Shown: piece by piece, positions 38,014 through 47,308 of the stretch | Layout of the letters: every line of letters starts with the position of its first letter | Numbering within the stretch: the stretch's first letter is position 1 | Origin: Endozoicomonas montiporae CL-33 | Lineage (GTDB): Bacteria; Pseudomonadota; Gammaproteobacteria; Pseudomonadales; Endozoicomonadaceae | NCBI RefSeq assembly: GCF_001583435.1 | Contig: NZ_CP013251.1 | Location: forward strand, 1,265,001-1,329,000 | Length of the DNA: 64,000 bases | Reading direction: 5' to 3' | The notes under the pieces: model-generated | Database searches by the model: none | The model's input: the letters and a program-made list of their open reading frames with translations, nothing else | Told to the model about the DNA's origin: nothing | Made by a program: the position numbers and the translations under genes

Positions 38014-39435
38014 ATGTTTATTATGTTAATTATCATTCAAAGATCGAAGCAGGTTTTCGACCGTCTTTCAGAACGCTACTCTGCCTGTTCTATCTGTATT
38101 AGTGTTCTGTTTGGCTCGTTGTTTTTTTTCGTCTCAAGTGTGATCAAGGCAGGTGATCAGGAACTCCCATTATTCTTGGTAAGCCAGATAAATACCCCGT
38201 CAGACTATGGCTGCGCCAGAATTGATCCATTGAATGTTCCTGCAGCCTTTTTTCTGGGTAGTCATTTTCCGGATAATGAAGCTGTTGAACACGAATCGCT
38301 GGCTTATAGTAAGCGTGATCACAAGGCAGCATACGAAGCGCAGATAAGTTTTACGGTTTTATCCACTTCTATTGATGAGCAGTGGCAAAGGGCTGTTGTT
38401 GCTTTGTTATACGATGTATCCATCATGGGAACCGTTGCACTCTGGCGAACCATCATGCGAACCATAGCTGTTTATCTGAAAGATTACGAAGGTTTGCCGG
38501 AATCAGACACACTTACGCTTTTACAAAAAGGTGATGCAGTCTGGTATCGCACAGTGAGCGGGCGTGGACAGGGTAAACAGTCTGAAAAAATTATAACCAA
38601 CTTCTGGGATCCACCATCGGAGATTCCACAGTGCGGTTTTAAAAGAAGCTATACAGTTGATGACTTATTCAATGGTAATGATCCGCCACGTGATCAACAA
38701 CTTTACCATACCGAAGGAGTACACTGTCCAGCCTGCGGGGGAGGGTACTGTAAAATTGCCAAACGTAAGAAGATTACTGTTCAACCTAATGAAAATGAAG
38801 AAGAAGTGACAGAAAAGAGAGTGAAAAATGGTACTAAGACGAGTGATCAAAAATATCGAAAAAATCGCGATTATCAGGTTTATAAGGTTTATAAGGTTTT
38901 GGAAACCAGATATCAGGGGGGTATAGCAAGGTTTGAGCTTGAATGTAGGGATAAAAAGTGCGATGTCTTGTCACATGACAATAAACATTTAACACGAGAC
39001 AATGAATATTTAAAAGCGTTATGTCTTCAATTACAGTCACGATGTTGTCTGCTTGAAAAGGAAAAACAAGAACTTGATACACAGAAGGAAGAATTACAGT
39101 CACGATGTGATGAGCTTGAAAAGGAAAAACAAGAACTTGATACACAGAAGGCAGAATTACAGTCACGATGTGATGAGTTTGAAAAGGAAAAACAAGAACT
39201 TGATACACAGATGGAAGATTTAGAAACATATTGTGAAGAGCGTGAGCAGGAATGTGGGGAACTTTCAAAACTGCATGGAAGAGCCGTTGATACAATAGAC
39301 CGGCTGTTGAGATCACAGGCAAATCAGGTTCGGGATTATTATCTGGCTACAGAGCAGTCGCCTATACATGAAATGACTACAGACGCAGGTGCCGCTGGCA
39401 GTTCAACAGTTCTTTGTTGGAAAAATATCCCATGA
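38014..39435 (+). CDS. Unknown exported coiled-coil protein, paralogue 2
   Basis: 473 residues. It shares with paralogue 1 the start MFIMLIIIQ, a hydrophobic segment (~24-44) ending SSVIKAGDQELP, YGCARIDPLN (Cys 67), IMRTIAVYL, LLQKGDAVWYRTVSGR and LYHTEGVHCPACGGGYCK (Cys 238, 241, 246). The C-terminal half is a coiled coil built partly of three near-identical 21-residue repeats (LQSRCDELEKEKQELDTQ). It ends TVLCWKNIP. It lacks the acidic patch. Function unknown; it lies in tandem with its relatives between the two mal operons. Confidence 0.75.
   Translation: MFIMLIIIQRSKQVFDRLSERYSACSICISVLFGSLFFFVSSVIKAGDQELPLFLVSQINTPSDYGCARIDPLNVPAAFFLGSHFPDNEAVEHESLAYSKRDHKAAYEAQISFTVLSTSIDEQWQRAVVALLYDVSIMGTVALWRTIMRTIAVYLKDYEGLPESDTLTLLQKGDAVWYRTVSGRGQGKQSEKIITNFWDPPSEIPQCGFKRSYTVDDLFNGNDPPRDQQLYHTEGVHCPACGGGYCKIAKRKKITVQPNENEEEVTEKRVKNGTKTSDQKYRKNRDYQVYKVYKVLETRYQGGIARFELECRDKKCDVLSHDNKHLTRDNEYLKALCLQLQSRCCLLEKEKQELDTQKEELQSRCDELEKEKQELDTQKAELQSRCDEFEKEKQELDTQMEDLETYCEEREQECGELSKLHGRAVDTIDRLLRSQANQVRDYYLATEQSPIHEMTTDAGAAGSSTVLCWKNIP
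39031..39219 (+). repeat. Three tandem 63-bp repeats in paralogue 2
   Basis: Units start at 39031, 39094 and 39157 (ttacagtcacgatgt...). They differ by a few bases and stay in frame, each coding 21 residues, three heptads of coiled coil with one Cys or more per unit. The high DNA identity implies recent expansion. Confidence 0.95.
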
Positions 39436-39584
39436 CCATCGCTTGGTTCAGGCAGTTCAGACTGCAAAAGAATAATTTATCTTATGGGTCCGGAAGGCAT
39501 CTCGAACGGTTGATTGTTAACTTCTTATAATTTGTAAGAGAGAGGTTTTAATAATAATCTTGCCTAAAAAATTGTACGTTAATT

Positions 39585-41048
39585 ATGATTAAACATTTCA
39601 TATGCATTCTCCTTGGTATTTTACTCTTACCACTCTCATTGATAATGGAAGCGCAGGGTAATGAACCTTACCTGGTTTCGGTACAACAGATCATTGCACC
39701 GCCAGGCTATGGATGCGCGCTGATTCACCCTTTGAATGGGATTACAATGGATCTGACAGAAAGAAGCATAAACAGTAACGAACTGACTTTTCCATGCCAG
39801 GCTTGTGACATAACGTTGGCAGCACAGGTACATATCGATATTTTGTCGACTTATCAGGAGAAGCAGGGTTTAACGGTCGTTGCAGCTTTATCTCATAATG
39901 TGATGACCACAGAGATTGAAATGATCTGGAGCATTATTATTCTTACAACTGCTGTTTATTTAGAGCAGGTGTTTGCCGCAGGTTACTATGAATTGGCTGA
40001 TTCAGAGACTCTGGACATTATACAAAAAGGCAACAGGATCCGGTACCGGTCCGCAAGTGGTCGTGTCAGTAGACACCAGGTACGGCAAAGGGTGGGAGGG
40101 GGAAAGAGCACGTCGTATATCCCGATTGCCCCCGGGCCATGTGCTTCAGGCTCAGTGCCGGGAGGAGAAGCAACTAACGGGGATGATCGTCCTCCTGATG
40201 ATGATCCGGGTCATACCAGGTTTGGGTTTTGCTCGATTTGTAACTGCATTTGCAAACATTCAAGAAAACAAACATATCCAGCCGGAGCTACTACCAGAGC
40301 TACTACCGGAGCTACTACCGGAGCTACTACTACTAAAAGATTCACTAAAAAAAATTCAGCCACAACCAATAAGAGGAGAGGCAATGAACGGCAATGTCTG
40401 GATAATCTTGCAATGTTATTAGGTTTCGAAAAGCAGGCTAACAGGCACTTCATTACTGACAATTTCGGGCGCAAAAAAGTACAGACCCGGATAGATATCT
40501 TTGAGCGAGCTGCTCAACGGCTTACAGAACTGATGCCCTTGGAAGCTAACCCGCCTGAAGGGGGAGTGACCAATGTATCAGAAGTGGGCATTAATTCTGT
40601 TGCTACTGACAGCGGATCGAGAAATTCTGAAGTATTTGAGCCATCTGATGACGACGATGAAGAGTTTTACAGAGAGGATGATCAGGGACAGGAAAACCGA
40701 GCTGATGAGCTTATGTACCTTTTCGAAGAGTCGCAAAAGCAACTGAAGCGGGCCAAAGATGACTGTCAAAAGCTGCTGGACGAAAATGCTTTAATCAGTG
40801 CAAAGCTTGGTGTGATCGATGCTGCCAATAAGCATCATTCACATACAATTAAGCGGCTTCGTGAAGAAAGTAAATTTCTCAGGGATGATAAAAAACGGCT
40901 TGAACATGAAAGGGACTCTTACAAGGCAATGGCTAATGCTGCACAGCAAAAAATCGATGCAGTTGCCAGGATAGTCACGCCATCAAATCCTGCAGCTTCC
41001 GGAAATGGAGCCATGGGGGTATGCTGGCAGCATAGTCCACGGAAATAG
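39585..41048 (+). CDS. Unknown exported coiled-coil protein, paralogue 3
   Basis: 487 residues. A compact signal peptide (IKHFICILLGILLLPLSLIMEAQG) replaces the long N-terminus of paralogues 1 and 2. The core is kept: YGCALIHPLN (Cys 44), TAVYLEQ, LDIIQKGNRIRYRSASGR and FGFCSICNCICKHS (Cys 216, 219, 221, 223). A Thr-rich repeat (ATTRATTGATTGATT) follows, then an acidic patch (SDDDDEEFYREDDQ) like that of paralogue 1, and a coiled coil at ~365-460. It ends MGVCWQHSPRK, retaining the Cys-Trp. This is the most diverged of the three. Function unknown. Confidence 0.75.
   Translation: MIKHFICILLGILLLPLSLIMEAQGNEPYLVSVQQIIAPPGYGCALIHPLNGITMDLTERSINSNELTFPCQACDITLAAQVHIDILSTYQEKQGLTVVAALSHNVMTTEIEMIWSIIILTTAVYLEQVFAAGYYELADSETLDIIQKGNRIRYRSASGRVSRHQVRQRVGGGKSTSYIPIAPGPCASGSVPGGEATNGDDRPPDDDPGHTRFGFCSICNCICKHSRKQTYPAGATTRATTGATTGATTTKRFTKKNSATTNKRRGNERQCLDNLAMLLGFEKQANRHFITDNFGRKKVQTRIDIFERAAQRLTELMPLEANPPEGGVTNVSEVGINSVATDSGSRNSEVFEPSDDDDEEFYREDDQGQENRADELMYLFEESQKQLKRAKDDCQKLLDENALISAKLGVIDAANKHHSHTIKRLREESKFLRDDKKRLEHERDSYKAMANAAQQKIDAVARIVTPSNPAASGNGAMGVCWQHSPRK
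40284..40334 (+). repeat. 12-bp tandem repeat in paralogue 3
   Basis: Four units of ggagctactacc with single-base changes, coding a Thr-rich linker (GATT). It directly follows the Cys cluster. Being a multiple of three, length changes would keep the frame. Confidence 0.9.
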
Positions 41049-41086
41049 TGCACGGAAATAAAGTCGCACAAGCCAATCGTTGACTA

Positions 41087-41246
41087 ATACCAATTCCGTC
41101 TTCTAAACATGAATTGCGCAGCCATTCCAAACCGCTGGTTCTGCGTCAGAACTCCTCGCAATAGCCAGCTATTACTCGTCGTTCTTCCTTGCCCAGCGAT
41201 TTGGATTGGCTTGCTCATGGTCATATTTAGAAAACGGAATTGGTAT
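41087..41246. mobile_element. 160-bp inverted-repeat element (MITE-like)
   Basis: The ends are ~26-bp inverted repeats, ataccaattccgtcttcta at the left and ataccaattccgttttcta read from the right, both continuing to atga. The ~105-bp interior is non-coding, with ctcgcaatagccagctattactcgtcg. TA next to CC at each end would fit a TA target duplication. The same ends occur as bare 34-bp palindromes elsewhere in the window. Confidence 0.78.
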
Positions 41247-41247
41247 A

Positions 41248-41281
41248 ATACCAATTCAAATTTAGAAAGTGGAATTGCATT
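41248..41281. repeat. 34-bp palindrome adjoining the 160-bp element
   Basis: ataccaattc ... gaattgcat, a further diverged copy of the 34-bp unit, starting 2 bp after the 160-bp element ends. The pair resembles nested or successive insertions. Confidence 0.6.
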
Positions 41282-41363
41282 ATAACAACTGAACCGACTG
41301 ATCATTGTTTCAGGCCGGTTCAGGGCACTTTCCTGTTTTAATGTCTTTACTGTTTTAATGTCT

Positions 41364-42788
41364 TTACTGTTCTAACTCGATCACAACACCACTCTGAGCA
41401 GAAAGGCGACCATCGGTATCCAGTTCACCAAAGCAAACCCGGCCTTCAGGCAGGGAAACCGTTTGTGGTTGCTCACTGCGGTTGATCAGAATATTCAGGC
41501 AGTGCTGCTCGTCTTTACGCTGGTAAGACACGACATCGTTCGTCGAATCATTCAAAAACTTGAAAGTGCCGGTACGCAACGCTTTGTAACGATGGCGCAG
41601 TGTCGTCAGGGCTTTTACATGGTCGCGCATGTCCTGATCCTGCAGTTCGGGCAGATCCCACGGATAGGCAGCGCGGCAGTCGGGATCATCGCCGCCACTC
41701 ATGGCTATTTCGTCACCGTAATAAATACAGGGTGCTCCCGGCATAGTCATCAGGAACTGCCAGCAAAGGCTTAATGCGCCTTTGTTTTCTCCCAGTATCC
41801 ATAATGGCCGTGCCATATCGTGACTGCCCAGCAGGTTGAACTGAACCTGATTAATTTGTTCGTCATAACTGGCCAGGTTGTCGTCTATGGCTTCCATAAA
41901 CTGTGCCGTGGTTTTGGGTTCAATTTCCAGATGGGTTCTGGAGTAGCCATGCAGGTAGTTGCTGCCAAAGTAGCTAAGCACGTTTTTGGTAAACACATAG
42001 TTCATGGTGGAATCGAACATGTCGCCCTGCAGCCAGCGCTCGGCTTTGCTCCAGACCTCACCGCAGATATACGCGTCACTTTTTACCGATTTCACCACCG
42101 TACGGAATTCACGCCAGAATTCATCGTCGTCTATTTCATCGGCGACATCGAGACGCCAGCCATCAATACCAAACTCCATCCAGTGACGGGCAACGTCAAA
42201 GATATAATCACGAACACCGGGGTTGTTGTGATTAAATTCCGGAAGTGCTGGCAAACCCCACCAACCGTCGTAATTCAATGCTTCTTTGCCACTACGAGGG
42301 TAAGGGTTCAGTGGGTAATCATGGATCTTGAACCAGTCAATGTAAGGCGATTCGGAACCGTTCTCCAGAATGTGATGAAAAGCCCAGAAGCCACGACTGG
42401 CGTGATTGAATACACCATCCAGAACCACTTTCATATCTCTGGTGTGCGCTTCATCCAGCAGGTAACGGAAAGCTTCGTTGCCACCCAGCAGCGGATCAAC
42501 CTCAAAGTAATCGTAGGTGTGGTAACGGTGGTTACAGGCAGAACTGAAAATAGGGTTAAGGTATAACGCAGTAACCCCCAGTTCTTTCAGGTCGTCCAGA
42601 TGTTCTGCGACACCGTACAGATCACCACCCTGAAATCCCTGCAATGCAGGATCGAAACCCCATTCCAGAAATTGAATACCACGGGGGTGCGGTGTTTTTT
42701 GGCTACGGGCAAAACGATCCGGGTACACCTGATAGAAGACAGCGTGCTTGACCCATTCCGGCGTATCAATGTTGTGTTTGGTGTGCAT
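41364..42788 (-). CDS. GH13 alpha-amylase (maltodextrin glucosidase/cyclomaltodextrinase-like)
   Basis: 474 residues. The four GH13 regions are present: DGVFNHASRG (I), GWRLDVADEI with nucleophile Asp (II), ICGEVW with the acid Glu (III) and LLGSHDMAR with the third Asp (IV). AVFYQVYPDRFARS and FQGGDLYGV also fit the neopullulanase/MalZ group. The N-terminal domain (~120 residues) usual in that group is missing; the protein starts at the barrel. No signal peptide, so it probably hydrolyses imported maltodextrins in the cytosol. It follows malQ2 by 95 bp and is probably last in operon 2. Confidence 0.9.
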   Translation of the reverse strand: MHTKHNIDTPEWVKHAVFYQVYPDRFARSQKTPHPRGIQFLEWGFDPALQGFQGGDLYGVAEHLDDLKELGVTALYLNPIFSSACNHRYHTYDYFEVDPLLGGNEAFRYLLDEAHTRDMKVVLDGVFNHASRGFWAFHHILENGSESPYIDWFKIHDYPLNPYPRSGKEALNYDGWWGLPALPEFNHNNPGVRDYIFDVARHWMEFGIDGWRLDVADEIDDDEFWREFRTVVKSVKSDAYICGEVWSKAERWLQGDMFDSTMNYVFTKNVLSYFGSNYLHGYSRTHLEIEPKTTAQFMEAIDDNLASYDEQINQVQFNLLGSHDMARPLWILGENKGALSLCWQFLMTMPGAPCIYYGDEIAMSGGDDPDCRAAYPWDLPELQDQDMRDHVKALTTLRHRYKALRTGTFKFLNDSTNDVVSYQRKDEQHCLNILINRSEQPQTVSLPEGRVCFGELDTDGRLSAQSGVVIELEQ

Positions 42789-42883
42789 GATTAAAGACTA
42801 TAACGATAAAACAATCGCAGAAAAAGATAAGGTGGCATGGTTATCAGCCCGCCGCACAACAGGGTGGCGGGCTGATGTTCAGG

Positions 42884-45064
42884 TTATGCCTGGCGGCATT
42901 GGCTGATGTTGTGGAAGAACCGGCGGTTCTCCTGATCGGAGAAGAATTCACCCAGATTCACCGTTAAACGACGACGCCAGTTTGGATACTCTTCGCTGGT
43001 GCCGGGCACGTTCACCGATGTATCAATCATCATGCAGTCTTCAAGCTGTACGTTGGTGATCTGTGACTCAGCCAGCGCCAGATAATAAGTAAAGCGTTCC
43101 ATCAGCTCACGGCTGAACCCGGGGCTTTTTTCATCGTATGGATTGATGCCGCTTGGCAGCTCCCCAATCATTGCCAGTGTGTTAATGACCGCTTTGCGGG
43201 TGTATTCACGGTCAAGGCGCTCCTGATGTGTTCGTTCATCATCAAAAATGCCCAGTGTATTGGCAAGATCAAGATCCTTCTCTTCCCACCATCCTCTCAG
43301 CGGTGGTGTGTCGTGGCAGGTCAGGTTCGCCATAGCGCGAGGTTTAAAGGAGCTGGGCATCGGATAGCGATCACCTTCCTGCAGATGTATACCGTTCAGA
43401 CTGGAGTACAAACGGGCAGGCGGTAACGCCGCTTCAATTTCCTTTGGAACCGTACCCAGATCTTCACCAAACACCAGACAGTTCAGGCGACGACTTTCCA
43501 GTTTAATAATGCCCAGCAGATCCTGAAGCGGATAGTGAACATAGGCACCATAGGCGGCACTCTTGCCATTAGGGCACCACCACAGGCGAAACAGTCCCAT
43601 GGCATGGTCGATACGCAGAGCACCACAGTCACGCATGTTATTGCGAATCATGCGGATAAACGGTTCGTATCGCTGTTCCTGCAGCACCAGTGGGTTAAAC
43701 GGCGGCAGTCCCCAGTTTTGACCCTGTGGTCCCAGAGCATCCGGTGGCGCACCGGTGCTGGCATCCAGACAATACAGGCTTGGATTACTCCAGGTGTCAG
43801 CGCCGCCACGGTCTACCCCAACGGCCAGATCACGATAAACACCCACCATCATGCCTTTTTCCGTGGCGGTTTTCTGAGCCGCGGCAAATTGCTCACTGGC
43901 AAGCCATTGCAGGAACTCAAAATAACGAATGCGTTTCTCATTCTTCTTGACAAACGCCTTCACCTCTTTAGTGTCTGGCGTCTGATAGGCCTCAGGCCAG
44001 CAAGGCCAGCCCCAGCTCATGATGTCCTGCTTGCGGAAGTGTTCAAAGAGCGCGTCAAACGTGGCGAACTGACGAAGACTTTCACCATTGTCCTGACAGA
44101 ATGCGTGGAATGCATTTGCCCGTTCGGTGTTCTGTTTCAGGTGAACCTTGCAGAAGTAGTCGTACAGTGTTTCCAGAACTTCAAACTTCAGAGTCGCGAC
44201 GGTCTCATAATCAACATAATCCTGCTGTCGTGCTTCAGCCAGATGCATCTGGAAGTCGTCTTTGGCAAACAGCTGTCGAGTCAGTTCACATTCGCTAAAT
44301 TCCGGCACCAGCTCAGGGTTGATATACAACACATTGCTATAAGTTCGGCTAGACGGGCTGTAGGGCGAACAGTGCAGCGGGTTGTCGGCATACAGCGCGT
44401 GTACAGGGTTAAGACCCACAAAATCGGCACCGTTATCAGCCAGCTGGCTGACCATATCGTTCAGGTCGCGGTAGTCGCCCATGCCCCAGTTATTTTCCGA
44501 GCGAACAGAGTACAGTTGAATACCGGAACCCCAGATTTTTCCACCGCTCATGAGGGCTTCAGGCTCGTAACAGGTTTCCGGTGCAACAATCAAGGAACAG
44601 GCAGAAGCAATACCTTCAATGTTCAGATGGTGATAGCCCAGTGGCAGATCGGCTGGCAGAGGCAAGGACAGGCAGACCTTGTTGTTTTTTCCGACTTTGG
44701 CGCTTTCAACAACCGTCAGTTCATTCAAGTCACGTTTGAACATTCGAATTTCACCGTATTCGAGTGTTACGGTGATTTCAAATTGTTCCGGAAGTTTCTT
44801 TTCAGGCAGTCTTATTTCAATAGCAAACGGTTTGTTCTGATGTAAAACAACCACTGCTGGAATACTTTGATTCCATTTCTCATCGGACTTTTGCTTAATC
44901 GCTTTTTTGATAGACTCTTTACTGCTTACATTAAATCCCATGGCTTCTAAAGGCGGGATTTTATTTTCAGGCGCAATAGTCACCGGCAGTCCTTCGGAAT
45001 CCAGATATTCACTGGAAATACCACACAGCCCGGCGAGCTGGTTTATTAATTGATTGTCTGACAT
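42884..45064 (-). CDS. malQ: 4-alpha-glucanotransferase (amylomaltase) 2
   Basis: 726 residues from ATG 45064 (the frame extends to 45121, but MSDNQLINQLAGLCGI aligns with the MalQ1 start). GH77 catalytic residues are conserved: CGALRIDHAMGLFRLWW, FGEDLGTVPKE and TCHDTPPLRGWW. It is clearly paralogous to MalQ1 along its whole length. It lies in operon 2 after malK2, repeating the order of operon 1. The two enzymes may differ in chain-length preference. Confidence 0.94.
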   Translation of the reverse strand: MSDNQLINQLAGLCGISSEYLDSEGLPVTIAPENKIPPLEAMGFNVSSKESIKKAIKQKSDEKWNQSIPAVVVLHQNKPFAIEIRLPEKKLPEQFEITVTLEYGEIRMFKRDLNELTVVESAKVGKNNKVCLSLPLPADLPLGYHHLNIEGIASACSLIVAPETCYEPEALMSGGKIWGSGIQLYSVRSENNWGMGDYRDLNDMVSQLADNGADFVGLNPVHALYADNPLHCSPYSPSSRTYSNVLYINPELVPEFSECELTRQLFAKDDFQMHLAEARQQDYVDYETVATLKFEVLETLYDYFCKVHLKQNTERANAFHAFCQDNGESLRQFATFDALFEHFRKQDIMSWGWPCWPEAYQTPDTKEVKAFVKKNEKRIRYFEFLQWLASEQFAAAQKTATEKGMMVGVYRDLAVGVDRGGADTWSNPSLYCLDASTGAPPDALGPQGQNWGLPPFNPLVLQEQRYEPFIRMIRNNMRDCGALRIDHAMGLFRLWWCPNGKSAAYGAYVHYPLQDLLGIIKLESRRLNCLVFGEDLGTVPKEIEAALPPARLYSSLNGIHLQEGDRYPMPSSFKPRAMANLTCHDTPPLRGWWEEKDLDLANTLGIFDDERTHQERLDREYTRKAVINTLAMIGELPSGINPYDEKSPGFSRELMERFTYYLALAESQITNVQLEDCMMIDTSVNVPGTSEEYPNWRRRLTVNLGEFFSDQENRRFFHNISQCRQA

Positions 45065-45205
45065 AACAAGCTGGTATCGGTTGATTAAACAGAAACCGGG
45101 TGGGGGAGTTCCGGTTTCCATTTAATGTTTTATAAATTAATGATGATTTTTCGGTTGGGATAAACAAAGTAAATCCCAACACATTGGTTAAATAATGAAA
45201 TAGAA

Positions 45206-46339
45206 TTAATCGTAATGTGGTGCTTTGGTTCGGGCGAATGCCAATCCATCCTCATTAAACAGGTGACAGCTTTCAGCCGGAACGCCTACTTTGAACTCAG
45301 AACCTTCTTCCCGACGACGGGAGTCTTCTGTTCTAAGAATAAAGTCTTCTTCAATGGCCGGGTGGTTCAGGTAGACAAAGGATTCAGTACCCAGACGTTC
45401 CAGTGCCTTTATGGTTCCGGTAATCACATTGTCACCGTCCACTTCTGCCAGTGCATCCTGAGGACGAATGCCCAGTGTGATTTTATCGCCTGCTTTGGCT
45501 GACGATGTATCGTTACAGGCAATCACCTGTTCTCCGGTTTCCAGACGAACAATGGTTTTTTCAGAACCGGTTTCCACAATTTCACCGCGGAAGAAGTTCA
45601 TTTTCGGAGAGCCGATAAAGCCCGCAACAAATTTGTTACGAGGGTGGTGGAACAGTTCCAGTGGCGCACCCACCTGCTCAAGGTTGCTGTCTGCCCCTTT
45701 TGCCAGCGGGCTGAGAACGACAATTTTGTCAGCCAGTGTCATGGCTTCCACCTGATCGTGGGTGACATACACGGCAGTGGTTTTCAGACGGCTGTGAATG
45801 CGTGACAGTTCCTGACGCATCTGAACCCGCAAGGCTACGTCCAGGTTCGACAGAGGCTCGTCAAACAGGAAAACCCGTGGCTCCTGCACAATGGAACGAC
45901 CAATGGCAACGCGCTGACGCTGACCGCCGGACATGGCTTTAGGTTTACGATCCAGCAGTGGTTCCAGCTGCAGAATGCGGGCCGCTTCTTGTACACGCTC
46001 GTTGATGACCTGCTTGCTGACTTTGGCCAGCTTCAGGCCGAATGCCATGTTTTCAGCAACGGTCATGTGCGGGTACAAAGCGTAAGACTGGAACACCATA
46101 CCGACACGACGTTCGTTGGGTGGCATATCGTTTACACGTTCGTTAGCGATTTCCAGGTCACCGTCGGTGATGTCTTCCAGACCGCAAATCATACGCAGCA
46201 AAGTAGACTTACCGCAGCCGGATGGGCCGACAAAAGCAACAAACTCGCCGTCGTTAATATTCAGGTTAATGTTTTTCAGAACGTATGACTTGCCACCGTC
46301 GTAACTCTTGTCCAGTCCTGCCAGTTTAAGTTCAGCCAT
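45206..46339 (-). CDS. malK: Maltose/maltodextrin ABC transporter ATPase 2
   Basis: 377 residues, the same length as MalK1 and largely collinear with it. Walker A GPSGCGKST, signature MSGGQRQRVAIGRS, Walker B VFLFDEPLSNLD and YVTHDQVEAMT are intact, and the C-terminal regulatory domain (LGIRPQDAL) is present. It couples ATP use to MalF2G2, and exchange with the operon 1 permease is possible given the similarity. Confidence 0.95.
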   Translation of the reverse strand: MAELKLAGLDKSYDGGKSYVLKNINLNINDGEFVAFVGPSGCGKSTLLRMICGLEDITDGDLEIANERVNDMPPNERRVGMVFQSYALYPHMTVAENMAFGLKLAKVSKQVINERVQEAARILQLEPLLDRKPKAMSGGQRQRVAIGRSIVQEPRVFLFDEPLSNLDVALRVQMRQELSRIHSRLKTTAVYVTHDQVEAMTLADKIVVLSPLAKGADSNLEQVGAPLELFHHPRNKFVAGFIGSPKMNFFRGEIVETGSEKTIVRLETGEQVIACNDTSSAKAGDKITLGIRPQDALAEVDGDNVITGTIKALERLGTESFVYLNHPAIEEDFILRTEDSRRREEGSEFKVGVPAESCHLFNEDGLAFARTKAPHYD

Positions 46340-46414
46340 GATATCGAATTCCGTAATCTTGTCGTTTGGCTGGCCGGAGTTTTTTGTACCGACCAGCGCT
46401 CTATAATATGTCGT

Positions 46415-47305
46415 TTAGCCTTTAACGCCGCCAGCCGTCAGTCCGCTGACCAGATAACGCTGCGCTATCAGGAAAATAATGGTGATAGGCAGGCCGGTCA
46501 GTACGGCTGAGGCGGCAAAGTCACCCCAGAGATAGTTCTGAGGGTTAAGGAACTGGTTGGCACCCACGGCCAGAGTCAGCTTGTCCATGTCTTGCAGCAG
46601 GACCGATGCCACCGGGTATTCACCGATAATGCCGATAAACGCCAGGATAAAGACCACCGCCAGAATCGGTACGGACAGAGGCAGCAGAATATGGCGGAAG
46701 GCCTGCCATGGTGTTGCACCGTCGATAGCGGCGGATTCTTCCAGCGCGTTATCAATGCTTTCGAAATAGCCTTTGATCAGCCAGATGTTCATGGTGACAC
46801 CACCCAGGTAAGCAATGGTGACCGCACCATGCGTGTTCAGTCCCAGCCATGGAACAAAGTTCCCCAGTTTGTCGAAGATGGCGTGGAAAGCCACCAGTGC
46901 CAGTACCGCCGGGAACATTTGCAGAATCATCATGGATTGCAGCAGCCCTTGCTTGAAACGGAAGCGCAGGCGGGCAAAGGCATAAGCACCGGTGGTGGAC
47001 AGCAGCAAGATAAACGTCGATGTAACAACACTGATCTTCACCGAGTTCCACAGCCAGGTCAGCACCGGAAAGGTGGGCTGCATCAGGGTGCCATCGGCAC
47101 GTTCCCACGGAATGCCGAATGCCATGGCCCAATGTTCCAGACTCGGATTGGTCGGAATCAGGCTGCCGGTGGCAAAGTTACCCGCCCGGAATGATACGGA
47201 AATGATCATCAGGAACGGGAACATAATCAGGCACAGGAATGCGATCAGGAACAGGCGCGCTGCCCAGACACGGTATTTCAGGTTTCTTGGTTGCACCATG
47301 GCCAT
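46415..47305 (-). CDS. malG: Maltose ABC transporter permease MalG 2
   Basis: 296 residues, collinear with MalG1: [37 protein letters not shown] loop [22 protein letters not shown] and the end [15 protein letters not shown] lies 9 nt upstream of the start, within the end of malF2; only 3 nt separate the malF2 stop from this ATG. Confidence 0.95.
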   Translation of the reverse strand: MAMVQPRNLKYRVWAARLFLIAFLCLIMFPFLMIISVSFRAGNFATGSLIPTNPSLEHWAMAFGIPWERADGTLMQPTFPVLTWLWNSVKISVVTSTFILLLSTTGAYAFARLRFRFKQGLLQSMMILQMFPAVLALVAFHAIFDKLGNFVPWLGLNTHGAVTIAYLGGVTMNIWLIKGYFESIDNALEESAAIDGATPWQAFRHILLPLSVPILAVVFILAFIGIIGEYPVASVLLQDMDKLTLAVGANQFLNPQNYLWGDFAASAVLTGLPITIIFLIAQRYLVSGLTAGGVKG

Positions 47306-47308
47306 TTT

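Noticed and set aside
39973..40422. 149-codon alternate frame in paralogue 3 with PELL repeats
   Set aside because: The repeat is the 12-bp DNA repeat read in another frame; the main frame keeps the Cys cluster and conserved ends.
41820..42566. 248-codon frame antisense to the GH13 gene
   Set aside because: Shadow frame; the GH13 regions on the opposite strand are conclusive.
43535..44845. 436-codon frame antisense to malQ2
   Set aside because: Shadow of malQ2, whose catalytic motifs are intact on the other strand.
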